From contig CAJYMH010000007.1 in the NCBI GenBank assembly GCA_913776195.1, positions 1 to 64,000 of the forward strand: a stretch of DNA of 64,000 nt, read 5' to 3'. A program made the translations under genes and the position numbers. A model generated the notes under the pieces. That model was not told where the DNA came from, made no database searches, and saw only the letters and a list, made by a program, of their open reading frames with translations. Source of the DNA: an uncultured Caulobacter sp. GTDB lineage: Bacteria > Pseudomonadota > Alphaproteobacteria > Caulobacterales > Caulobacteraceae. This document shows, one piece after another, positions 48,281 through 56,160 of the stretch; position 1 is the stretch's first letter, and every line of letters starts with the position of its first letter.

Positions 48281-48811
48281 CTAGGAGTCGGTGTTCGGCT
48301 CGCTCTCGCCCACTTCGGCGGGGCGGATGATCACGACCTTGCCGCCGACGATATCGACGGTGGGAGCGTTTTCGCGGGTGAAGGCCAGATACCAGGTCTG
48401 GCCGCCAGCGGCGGGCGCGATCTCAAGCAGATCACCGGCGCCGAAATCCTGAACCGCCTTGATGCGGCCCACTGTCTCGCCCTGCGGCGTGACGGCGGCC
48501 AAGCCGATCAGGTCGGTGAGGTAAAACTCGTCCTCCTCCGGCTCGGGCAGGTCCGAGCGCAGGACGTGAAGCTTCAAACCACGCAGGGCGTCGGCGTCTT
48601 CCTTGGAGGCGATTTGGGGTGAACGGGCGATGATCCCGTCCTTGACCACGCGGGCGCTCGTGATGGTGAGGGCGGCCGAGCCGTCCTCACGCACCAGAGA
48701 CTTGTACTGCGCAAGGGCGAGGGGATCGGCCGTATAGGCGCTGATCCGGACCTCGCCCCGCACGCCGAACGCCCCGGCCACGCGGCCAACCAGAATGAGG
48801 GCGTCGGACAC
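48281..48811 (-). CDS. rimM: Ribosome maturation factor RimM
   Basis: 176 residues. Seen: VGRVAGAFGVRGEVRI, the EDEFYLTDLIGL motif and the PRC-barrel end AFTRENAPTVDIVGGKVVI, typical of RimM, which helps assemble the 30S head. 10 bases after rpsP on the same strand. Confidence 0.96.
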   Translation of the reverse strand: MSDALILVGRVAGAFGVRGEVRISAYTADPLALAQYKSLVREDGSAALTITSARVVKDGIIARSPQIASKEDADALRGLKLHVLRSDLPEPEEDEFYLTDLIGLAAVTPQGETVGRIKAVQDFGAGDLLEIAPAAGGQTWYLAFTRENAPTVDIVGGKVVIIRPAEVGESEPNTDS

Positions 48812-48821
48812 GCGAAAACCC

Positions 48822-49373
48822 TTAGGCTTCGGTGGTTTCTTCGGCAGCCGGAGCTTCCTCGGCGGCGGCTTCAGCGGCCGGAGCCTCTTCAGCGGCGGCT
48901 TCAGCGGCCGGGGCTTCTTCAGCCGGAGCAGCTTCCGGTTCCGGAGCCGGCGCGGCGGCCGCGGCGGCGGCGGCTTCAGCAGCAGCGGCCTTGGCGGCGG
49001 CGGCTTCTTCGGCGGCGGCGGCCTCAGCGGCCTTGCGGTCTTCTTCGCGCTGGGCGCGCTCGGCGACGCGCTCTTGCGCCTTCTTGCCCGGCTCGCCCTT
49101 CTTCGGGTTGTTGCCGGCTTCCCACTTCACCAGGCCCTCCTTCGACAGGAAGCGCGCGACGCGGTCGGTCGGCTGAGCGCCCTTGGCCAGCCAGCCTTGG
49201 ATCGACTCGAGCTTCAGGGTGACGCGGGTCGGATCGTCCTTCTTGAGGAGCGGGTTGTAGGTGCCGACCTTCTCGATGAAGCGGCCGTCGCGCGGCGAGT
49301 GGCTGTCGGCCACGACGATCGAGTAGTAAGGGCGCTTCTTAGTGCCGCCGCGGGCGAGACGAATCTTCAGCAT
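48822..49373 (-). CDS. rpsP: 30S ribosomal protein S16 with long Ala/Glu-rich tail
   Basis: 183 residues. Residues 1-80 are S16: [37 protein letters not shown] and RVALFL-type elements. About 100 further residues are a low-complexity tail of Ala, Glu and Pro, charged at its start ([19 protein letters not shown]) and ending in [10 protein letters not shown] repeats. S16 is normally about 80-90 residues; extensions are known in alphaproteobacteria. Lies 27 bases after ffh and ten before rimM. Confidence 0.95.
   Translation of the reverse strand: MLKIRLARGGTKKRPYYSIVVADSHSPRDGRFIEKVGTYNPLLKKDDPTRVTLKLESIQGWLAKGAQPTDRVARFLSKEGLVKWEAGNNPKKGEPGKKAQERVAERAQREEDRKAAEAAAAEEAAAAKAAAAEAAAAAAAAPAPEPEAAPAEEAPAAEAAAEEAPAAEAAAEEAPAAEETTEA
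48847..48921 (-). repeat. 30-bp tandem repeat in the rpsP tail
   Basis: Two adjacent 30-base units (48847-48876 and 48877-48906) plus a half unit encode [10 protein letters not shown] repeats. Units differ by a few synonymous changes only. The tract lies in the low-complexity tail of rpsP and is a plausible length-variable site. Confidence 0.75.
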
Positions 49374-49400
49374 TTTAAGTTCCTTGGAGTCTAGTTCAGG

Positions 49401-50927
49401 TTATTTCTTGAACGGGTTGAAGCCGGGCGGCAGGGCGCCCAGGCCAGGAAGTTTTCCGCCGCCCAGGCCCGGCAGGCCGGACAGGCCGCCTTGCTGCTGC
49501 AGCTTGGCCGCGGCGGCTTCGATTTCAGCCTCTGACGGCATCTTGCCGCCGCCGAGGGTCTTGAGCGGGTTGGCCCCGCCGCCCAGGCCCATGGCCTGAG
49601 CCATCTTCATCATGCCCTTGCCGCCGTCCTTGCTGATCGACTTGAACATGTCGGCCATCTGGCGGTGCTGCTTGAGCAGGCGGTTGACCTCCGCCACGTC
49701 GACCCCGGCGCCGGCCGCGATGCGGCGCTTGCGCGAGGCTTGCAGGATGTCGGGCTTCTTGCGCTCCTGCTTGGTCATGGAGCTGATGATGGCCTGCTGA
49801 CGACGGAAGACGCTGTCGTCGATATTGGCTTCCTCGATCTGCTTCTTGACCTTCTGGACGCCGGGCAGCAGGCCCATGATGCCCTGCATGCCGCCCATTT
49901 TCTGCATCTGGGCGAGCTGGCTGGCGAGGTCGTCGAGATCGAACTGGCCCTTGGCCAGCTTCTTGGCCATGCGCTCGGCCTGGGCCTGATCGAGTTCGGC
50001 CGCGGCCTTCTCCACCAGGGCCACCACGTCGCCCTGGCCCAGGATGCGGCCGGCCACGCGGCGGGCGTCGAAGGTGTCGAGCTCGTCGACCTTTTCGCCG
50101 GCGCCCAGGTACTTGATCGGCAGGCCGGTGACCGCCCGCATGGACAGCATGGCGCCGCCGCGGCCGTCGCCGTCGGCGCGGGTCAGGATCAGACCGGTGA
50201 GCGGCAGGCGCTCGTGAAAGGCGGTGGCGGTGCGCACCGCGTCCTGGCCGGTCAGGCTGTCGGCGACCAGCAGGGTCTCGACGGGATTGGACAGGCGGGC
50301 GATCTCAGCCGCCTCGCTCATCATCGCCTCGTCCAGCGTGGTGCGGCCGGCGGTGTCGAGGATGACGACGTCGTAGCCGCCCAGCTTGCCGGCGCTCAGG
50401 GCGCGCTTGGTTATGTCCACGGCCGATTGCCCGGCGACGATCGGCAGGGTCTCGACGCCGATCTGGGTCCCCAGCGCGGCCAGCTGCTCCATGGCGGCCG
50501 GACGACGGGTGTCCAGCGACGCCATCAGGACCTTCTTGCGCTCGGTCTTGCTCAGGCGCAGGGCCAGCTTGGCCGAGGTGGTGGTCTTACCCGAGCCCTG
50601 CAGACCGGCCATCAGGATGACCGTCGGCGGGTTGGTGGCCAGGCGCAGGGGCTCCGGCTCCTCGCCGCCCAGCATCTCGATCAGGCCATCATAGACGATC
50701 TTGACCACCTGGTCGGCGGGACGGACGGCGCGGATCACCGCCTCGCCCGTGGCGCTTTCCTTGGCCTTGGAGATGAAGTCCTTCACCACCGGAAGCGCGA
50801 CGTCGGCCTCCAGCAGGGCGACGCGAACCTCGCGCAGGGCTTCCTCGACGTCCTTTTCCGAAAGGACGCCGCGCCCGCCAAGCCGGTCGAATACGCCGGA
50901 AAGTCGCTCTGTAAGGCCGTCGAACAT
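49401..50927 (-). CDS. ffh: Signal recognition particle protein Ffh
   Basis: 508 residues. Seen: N-domain, GTP-binding loop GLQGSGKTTTSAK from residue 108, DTAGRTTLDE, TRADGDGRGGA and a Met-rich M domain (about 300-440) that binds 4.5S RNA and signal peptides (MQKMGGMQGIMGLLPG). A Gly/Pro-rich C-terminus extends it. The ATG at 50927 with GGTGAG is preferred over 50939. Head of the ffh-rpsP-rimM operon; a hairpin lies in its leader at 50957-50984. Confidence 0.97.
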   Translation of the reverse strand: MFDGLTERLSGVFDRLGGRGVLSEKDVEEALREVRVALLEADVALPVVKDFISKAKESATGEAVIRAVRPADQVVKIVYDGLIEMLGGEEPEPLRLATNPPTVILMAGLQGSGKTTTSAKLALRLSKTERKKVLMASLDTRRPAAMEQLAALGTQIGVETLPIVAGQSAVDITKRALSAGKLGGYDVVILDTAGRTTLDEAMMSEAAEIARLSNPVETLLVADSLTGQDAVRTATAFHERLPLTGLILTRADGDGRGGAMLSMRAVTGLPIKYLGAGEKVDELDTFDARRVAGRILGQGDVVALVEKAAAELDQAQAERMAKKLAKGQFDLDDLASQLAQMQKMGGMQGIMGLLPGVQKVKKQIEEANIDDSVFRRQQAIISSMTKQERKKPDILQASRKRRIAAGAGVDVAEVNRLLKQHRQMADMFKSISKDGGKGMMKMAQAMGLGGGANPLKTLGGGKMPSEAEIEAAAAKLQQQGGLSGLPGLGGGKLPGLGALPPGFNPFKK

Positions 50928-50956
50928 CAGCTCACCCATGAGCGCAACGCAGCCAG

Positions 50957-50984
50957 CCCCCGTGGACGATCACGTCGACGGGGG
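50957..50984 (-). promoter_or_regulatory. Imperfect 28-bp palindrome in the ffh leader
   Basis: CCCCCGTGGACG and CGTCGACGGGGG form a 12-pair stem with one mismatch around the four-base loop ATCA, 30 bases before the ffh ATG. No gene lies upstream on this strand, so it is not a terminator of an upstream gene; it could be an RNA structure or a protein site. The remaining 258-bp divergent gap to the SDR gene holds nothing else I can name. Confidence 0.5.
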
Positions 50985-51185
50985 TCCTCGCCGCCCTCGT
51001 CCGGATGGTGTCCTGGTCTCCCAGGCCGGGGTCGTGGCGGTGGAGGGCGCTGGCTGATGCTGCGCCGGAAAGCGGGCCTTATGAGCGAGAAGGCCGTCAA
51101 AAGCAAGTTTTGAGAGTCCGCGCGCCTCGAACTTCCCCGCGCGCGCCGCGTTTCCACCGCGTCCCCCAGAACGCGGAGCCTTCCC

Positions 51186-52172
51186 ATGACCGACGCCCAC
51201 ACCCAGCAGGCCGAACAGGCCGTCGACCAGCAACGCAAGGTGCAGGATCAGGTCGACCGCGCCGACAAGGCCGCCGGCGAGGAGCGTTCCTTCAGCGCCA
51301 TGCAGGCGGGCGGCCGCGAATATCCCGTCCCGCCCCTGCCGGCCCAGCACCAGGACAAGCCCGGCTCGGAGGCCGACCTCGACCTCGCGCCCATGTACGA
51401 CGCCCCCTTCTACAAGGGTTCCGAAAAGCTCCTCGACAAGGTGGCGATCATCACCGGCGGCGACAGCGGCATCGGTCGCTCCGTGGCCGTGCTCTTCGCC
51501 CGCGAAGGCGCCGACATCGCCATCATGCATCTGGACGAGGATGAGGACGCCGAAGTCACAAAGAAGGCCGTAGAGAAGGAAGGCCGCCGCGCCATCGTCA
51601 TCAAGGGCGACGTGCGCGACCGCGTCTTCTGCAAGGCCGCCGTGGAGCAGACGGTGAAGGAGCTCGGCAAACTCGACGTCCTGGTCAACAACGCCGCCTT
51701 CCAGGTCCACGCCCCGTCGCTGGAAGAGCTGACCGAGGAGCACTTCGACGCCACCCTGAAGACCAACCTCTACGGCTACTTCTTCATGGCCCAGGCCGCC
51801 GTGCCGCACATGAAGCCGGGTTCGGCCATCGTCATGTCCGGATCGGTCACCGGCCTGATGGGCAACAAGGACCTGCTGGACTACTCGACCACCAAGGGCG
51901 GCATCCACGCCTTCACCCGGTCCCTGGCCACACATCTGATCCCCAAGGGCATCCGCGTGAACGCGGTCGCCCCCGGCCCGGTCTGGACGCCCCTGAACCC
52001 CAGCGACAAGCAGGCGGATGATGTGGCGGAGTTCGGAGCCGACACCCCCATGGGCCGTCCCGCCCAGCCGGAGGAGCTGGCCCCGTCCTACGTCTTCCTC
52101 GCCTCGCCCCACACCTCCAGCTACATCACCGGCGAGATCCTGCCGGTGATCGGCGGCTACGGCAGCCGGTGA
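51186..52172 (+). CDS. Short-chain dehydrogenase/reductase (YghA-like)
   Basis: 328 residues. The SDR core follows a 70-residue N-terminal arm. Seen: GGDSGIGRSVAVLFAREGA (NADP-binding), NNAAFQ, the active-site Ser (MSGSVTG), YSTTKGG (Tyr and Lys) and VAPGPVWTPL. The N-terminal arm with PVPPLPAQHQDKPG places it in the glucose dehydrogenase-like/YghA group, commonly induced in general stress. Substrate unknown. Divergent from ffh. Confidence 0.93.
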   Translation: MTDAHTQQAEQAVDQQRKVQDQVDRADKAAGEERSFSAMQAGGREYPVPPLPAQHQDKPGSEADLDLAPMYDAPFYKGSEKLLDKVAIITGGDSGIGRSVAVLFAREGADIAIMHLDEDEDAEVTKKAVEKEGRRAIVIKGDVRDRVFCKAAVEQTVKELGKLDVLVNNAAFQVHAPSLEELTEEHFDATLKTNLYGYFFMAQAAVPHMKPGSAIVMSGSVTGLMGNKDLLDYSTTKGGIHAFTRSLATHLIPKGIRVNAVAPGPVWTPLNPSDKQADDVAEFGADTPMGRPAQPEELAPSYVFLASPHTSSYITGEILPVIGGYGSR

Positions 52173-52258
52173 AATTGGGGGCTGGACTGACGTAAGGCCA
52201 ACCCGCCGAAGCTTCTCCCGACGACGAAGGAAGCGACCTTCGCCCAGGGAGAAGCGCC

Positions 52259-53497
52259 ATGCCGGAAGCCTTGATCATCGACGCCTGCCGCACGCCGCGA
52301 GGCATTGGCAAAGTGGGGAAGGGCGCGCTGGCCGACTTCCATCCTCAGCACCTGGCCGCCGCCGTGCTGAAGGCGATCGCGCAGCGCAACAACCTAAACA
52401 CCGCCCAGGTGGACGACATCATCTGGGGGACCAGCAGCCAGCGCGGCAAGCAAGGCGGGGACCTGGGCCGAATGGCCGCCCTCGACGCCGGCTACCACAT
52501 CCGCGCCAGCGGCGTGACCCTGGACCGCTTCTGCGGCTCGGGCATCACCACGGTGAACCTCGCCGCCGCCCAGATCATGTCGGGCATGGAGGATCTGGTC
52601 ATCGCCGGCGGCACGGAGATGATGAGCTACACCGCCGCCACCGCCGACCGCAGCGCCCCGCCGATGATGGACGCCGGCAATCTTCGCCTGCGCGCCCGCC
52701 ATCCGCAGAGCCACCAAGGGGTCTGCGCCGACGCCATCGCCACGCTGGAGGGGATCGAGCGCGAGGCCCTCGACGACCTCGCTTTGCTCAGCCAGCAGCG
52801 TGCCGACCACGCCATCCGCAACGGCCATTTCGACCGGGCCCTGATCCCGGTCCTTCGCGATGATGGCTCGGTGGCCCTGGACCGCGAGGAGTTTCCCCGC
52901 CCGCAGACCACCCGCGAGGGCCTGGCCGAGCTGAAGGCGGCGTTCGAGGTGATGGCTGGCGTCCCCCTGGACGAAGCGGGGACCACCTATGCCGGCCTGA
53001 TCAACCAGGTCTATCCGGACCTGAAAATCCGCCACGTTCATCATGCAGGCAATTCCTCCGGCGTCGTCGATGGCGCGGCGGCGGTCCTGCTGGCCTCGCC
53101 CGACTATGCCGCCCGCAACGGCCTGAAGGCCCGCGCCCGCGTGCTGGTCACCGCCAATGTCGGCGACAGCCCGACCCTTATGCTCAACGCCCCCGTGCCC
53201 GCCGCGCTCAAGGCGCTGAAAAAGGCCGGCCTCACGCCTGACGACATCGACCTGTGGGAGATCAACGAGGCCTTCGCCGTGGTGGCCGAGAAGTTCATCC
53301 GCGACCTGAAGCTCGACCGTGACAAGGTCAATGTGAACGGCGGCGCGATGGCCCTGGGTCACCCCATCGGGGCCACCGGCTCCATCCTCATCGGCACCAT
53401 CCTGGACGAGTTGGAGCGACGCGACTTGAAGCGCGGCCTGGTGACCATGTGCGCCGCCGGCGGAATGGCCCCGGCGATCATCATCGAGCGGCTCTAA
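52259..53497 (+). CDS. Acetyl-CoA C-acyltransferase (thiolase)
   Basis: 412 residues. Seen: catalytic Cys92 (DRFCGSGITTVN), GGTEMMS, the His loop NVNGGAMALGHPIGATGS and the second Cys in MCAAGGMAP. This is the thiolase II/FadA-like group; it makes or splits acetoacetyl-CoA or longer ketoacyl-CoA. GGGAGAAG precedes ATG 52259. No FadB partner is adjacent. The stop overlaps that of the LysR-like gene. Confidence 0.93.
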   Translation: MPEALIIDACRTPRGIGKVGKGALADFHPQHLAAAVLKAIAQRNNLNTAQVDDIIWGTSSQRGKQGGDLGRMAALDAGYHIRASGVTLDRFCGSGITTVNLAAAQIMSGMEDLVIAGGTEMMSYTAATADRSAPPMMDAGNLRLRARHPQSHQGVCADAIATLEGIEREALDDLALLSQQRADHAIRNGHFDRALIPVLRDDGSVALDREEFPRPQTTREGLAELKAAFEVMAGVPLDEAGTTYAGLINQVYPDLKIRHVHHAGNSSGVVDGAAAVLLASPDYAARNGLKARARVLVTANVGDSPTLMLNAPVPAALKALKKAGLTPDDIDLWEINEAFAVVAEKFIRDLKLDRDKVNVNGGAMALGHPIGATGSILIGTILDELERRDLKRGLVTMCAAGGMAPAIIIERL

Positions 53498-54231
53498 GCC
53501 CCGCGCTGCTGCGCCTCGTAGGCGGCCGTGGCCTTGCGCAGCTCGCCTTCGAAATAGGGGACGAAGAAGTCGATGAAGGCGCGCACCCGCGGCGTGTTCT
53601 TCATATCCTGCCGGGTGACCAGCCAGCTGCCGCCCAGCATCGGCGGGTCGGGCGTGAAGCACAGCGTCAGCTCCGGGTGGTCGACCAGCATCAGCAGCGG
53701 CGCGGGCCCGACGCCTAGGCCGCTGCGCACCGCCATGATGAGGTTGCCCAGGCTGTTGGAACGGCAGCGCACCTCCGCGTCGGGGGCTTGGGCGAACATC
53801 CATTTCAGGATCGGCAGATTGGTCAGCTCCTGTTCGCCGCCGATCAGGATGTGGTCCTTCAGGTCCTCGGGCTTAGTGGGGACGCCGCGCCGCGCCGCGT
53901 AGGCGCGGCTGCAGCAGATGGCGAATTCGAACTGCGCCAGCTTTCTCGCCACCAGATCGGAGTCCTCCAGGGTGTCCGTACCCCGCATGGCGATGTCCGC
54001 CTCCCCCGCCGCGATGTCCAGGAAGCGGTCGGTGATGATCAGCTCGACGGTGATCTCGGGATAGAGCGCCCGGAACTCCGCCAGGGCCGGCATAAGCATG
54101 TTGGCCGACAGGTCCAGCGCATCCAGCCGACGCCCCACCGTCGTCTGGTTCACCGCAAGTTCGGCGGCCGCCCCCAGCGCGCTGCCCTGCCGCGCCACGG
54201 CCAGAAAGACGCGCAGGTCGTTCCAGTCCAT
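53494..54231 (-). pseudogene. LysR-family regulator with internal deletion of the DNA-binding region
   Basis: 245 residues instead of about 295-300. The start (MDWNDLRVFLAVARQGSAL) and first helices through TVGRRLDALD (residue 40) are typical LysR, but the text then jumps to LSANMLMPALAEFRALYPEI, which normally begins the effector domain. About 50-60 residues holding the recognition helix end, wing and linker helix are missing, yet the frame is kept. The effector half is otherwise complete (FIDFFVPYFEG). It probably cannot bind DNA as a normal LysR. Junction near 54110. Divergent from the GST gene, the likely former target. Confidence 0.75.
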
Positions 54232-54330
54232 GGGTCGTATTCTGCACAAACGCATAACAGCCATGCAACAGCTGACATTGCGACGTTCCGCGGACGCCGT
54301 TATTTCGCCCCGCCTGTCAGGGGCACATCC

Positions 54331-55002
54331 ATGAAACTCTATAGCGATCCGATCTCCACTACCTCGCGGCCGGTGCTGCACTTCGCCGCCGAAACCGGTA
54401 TCCCGCTCGACCTCGTTCACATCGACATGATGAGCGGCGGCGCCCAGCATCCGGACTATCTGCGGATCAATCCGAACGGCATCGTGCCGTATCTGACGGA
54501 TGGCGACTTCAGTCTGGGCGAATGCTCGGCGATCCTGAAATACCTCGCCGACCGCGTCGCCTCCCCCGCCTATCCGGTCGCGGTCCGCGATCGAGCCCGG
54601 GTCAACGAGGCCATGGATTGGTTCGCCACCAACCTGCACAAGGACCTGTGCGTGTTCGGCGTCTATGTGGCTGTCATGCCGCCCGAAGGGCTCGACGCCG
54701 CCGGCATCCAGGCCCTGGTCGCCTATGGCCGCAATCGCGCCGCCCGGTGGATGACGGTGCTGAACGACACCATGCTGGCTGATCGCGACTTCGTCTGCGG
54801 CGATCAGATCACCATCGCCGACTATCTGGGCGCGACCTTCGTAAGCTTTGGCGAGGCCGGCGGTTTTGACCTGTCGCCCTGGCCCAATGTCGCCGCCTGG
54901 ATGCGGCGCATGCGCGAGCGCCCGGGCTTCGCTCCCGCCTACGACCCCTTCTACGCCTGGCTGGCCGAGCGCGCTCGCCAAACCCAGGGAGCCGCCGCAT
55001 GA
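54331..55002 (+). CDS. Glutathione S-transferase family protein
   Basis: 223 residues: N-terminal thioredoxin-like domain (MKLYSDPISTTSRPVLHFAA, NPNGIVPYL, the GECSAILKYLAD glutathione-binding line) and an all-helical C-terminal domain with TIADYLGATF. Conjugates or reduces electrophiles with glutathione; the residue activating the thiol may be a Ser or Thr in STTSRP. AGGGG precedes ATG 54331. Overlaps the following membrane-protein gene by ATGA. Confidence 0.92.
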   Translation: MKLYSDPISTTSRPVLHFAAETGIPLDLVHIDMMSGGAQHPDYLRINPNGIVPYLTDGDFSLGECSAILKYLADRVASPAYPVAVRDRARVNEAMDWFATNLHKDLCVFGVYVAVMPPEGLDAAGIQALVAYGRNRAARWMTVLNDTMLADRDFVCGDQITIADYLGATFVSFGEAGGFDLSPWPNVAAWMRRMRERPGFAPAYDPFYAWLAERARQTQGAAA

Positions 55003-55415
55003 CCCGCTGGCCGCACGTCTTCTTCGCCACAGCGACCGTCTACATCCTGATTGGGGTGCTGTGGGGCATGGCCATGAGCCTGTCGCAAAACCACGCCACC
55101 TACAGCGCCCACGCCCACCTGAATCTGATCGGCTGGGTGAGCCAGGGGCTGATGGGCCTGTTCTATGCGACGCTCGGCCGCCGCACGCCCAACTGGCTGG
55201 CCGCGACCAACTACGTCTTCACCAACATCGGCGTCATCTGCATGACCCTGGTGCTCTATCTGTACCTGTCAGGAACACCCGCGCCCAAGCAGCTGATGCT
55301 GGGCCTCTATGCGGTCGGACCGTCCAGCGCGGTCCTTGGCTTCTTCTTCTTCGCCGGCGCGGTGTTCACCGCGCTCGTCCGGGCTTGGAAGACGCCGGCC
55401 GTCGCAACGGCCTGA
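54999..55415 (+). CDS. Four-helix membrane protein resembling a heme-copper oxidase subunit I fragment
   Basis: 138 residues with four hydrophobic helices (about 8-27, 38-60, 68-92, 100-127). The second begins with HAHLNLIGWVSQGLMGLFY, the pattern of the first heme-ligating helix of cbb3 and NorB-type subunits (His38/His40), but the metal-site helices of a complete oxidase are absent. Function unknown; it might bind one heme. Translationally coupled to the GST gene by ATGA overlap. Confidence 0.75.
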   Translation: MTRWPHVFFATATVYILIGVLWGMAMSLSQNHATYSAHAHLNLIGWVSQGLMGLFYATLGRRTPNWLAATNYVFTNIGVICMTLVLYLYLSGTPAPKQLMLGLYAVGPSSAVLGFFFFAGAVFTALVRAWKTPAVATA

Positions 55416-55432
55416 CGCTCCAACAGGAAAGT

Positions 55433-55475
55433 GGCGAGCCGCCCTCGTGGGGGCGGGGTGGTAGGGCGGCTCGCC
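55433..55475. terminator. 13-bp perfect hairpin between convergent genes
   Basis: GGCGAGCCGCCCT and its exact complement flank a 17-base loop between the membrane-protein stop (55415) and the fasciclin stop (55485). It could act on both strands; T-runs are short. Confidence 0.55.
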
Positions 55476-55484
55476 GTCTGACGC

Positions 55485-56060
55485 CTACTGCGGCATCAGA
55501 ACCGAGTCGACGACGTGAACCACGCCGTTGGATTGCATGACGTCGGCGGTGGAGATCATCGCCTTGCCGCCCTTGGCGTCGGTCACCGCCCAGCCCATGC
55601 CGGACTTGCCCACCGTCAGGGTCTGGCCCTGGACAGTGGTCAAGGTGGCCGTGCCGCCGCTCGCCTGGGCCTTGGCCGCGATGTCGGCCGCCGTCATGCG
55701 CCCGGCCACCACGTGGTAGGTTAGGATCTTGGTCAGGGCGGCCTTGTTCTCGGGCTTGACCAGGGTGTCGACCGTGCCGGCGGGCAGCTTGCCGAAGGCG
55801 GCGTTGGTCGGGGCGAAGACCGTGAACGGGCCGGCCCCCGAAAGGGTGTCCACCAGGCCCGCCGCCTTCACCGCGGCGACCAGGGTGCTGAGATTGCTGG
55901 CGGCCGAAGCGTTCTCGACGATCGTCTTGTTGGGATACATAGCGGCCCCGCCGACCATCTTGTGATCGCCGTGGTTCATCTGGGCCGATGCGGGTAGTGC
56001 GACTGCGGATAGCGCGGTCAGGGCCAGAGCGGCCGTTGCGGCGCGAAGATCAAGTTTCAT
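55485..56060 (-). CDS. Exported fasciclin (FAS1)-domain protein
   Basis: 191 residues: a signal peptide (MKLDLRAATAALALTALSAVAL to ASA), then one FAS1 domain with GPFTVFAPTNAAFGKLP (H1), ILTYHVVAGRM and NGVVHVVDSVLMP (H2). FAS1 proteins mediate adhesion or surface interactions. The His/Met-rich mature N-terminus (MNHGDHKM) is unusual and might bind metal. Start at 56060 with AGGA upstream. Confidence 0.92.
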   Translation of the reverse strand: MKLDLRAATAALALTALSAVALPASAQMNHGDHKMVGGAAMYPNKTIVENASAASNLSTLVAAVKAAGLVDTLSGAGPFTVFAPTNAAFGKLPAGTVDTLVKPENKAALTKILTYHVVAGRMTAADIAAKAQASGGTATLTTVQGQTLTVGKSGMGWAVTDAKGGKAMISTADVMQSNGVVHVVDSVLMPQ

Positions 56061-56109
56061 GAGGTGCGTTCCTGTTGCGTGTTCCCCGACACGCTTCAGA
56101 TACGCAAGA

Positions 56110-56136
56110 CGGCCGCGCCCGGATGGGACGCGGCCG
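56110..56136 (-). terminator. Hairpin downstream of the M3 peptidase gene
   Basis: CGGCCGCG and CGCGGCCG form an eight-pair GC-rich stem with an 11-base loop in the gap between the M3 peptidase stop and the fasciclin start. TTTTT follows on the plus strand, where no gene ends; the minus side has only TCTT, so efficiency for the peptidase is uncertain. Confidence 0.45.
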
Positions 56137-56160
56137 CCATTTTTGTTCAGCCCCGTTGGA

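Noticed and set aside
54232..54981. Upstream in-frame extension of the LysR-like gene to 54981
   Set aside because: The extension overlaps the GST gene on the opposite strand and has no LysR similarity; the family start MDWNDLRVFL lies at 54231.
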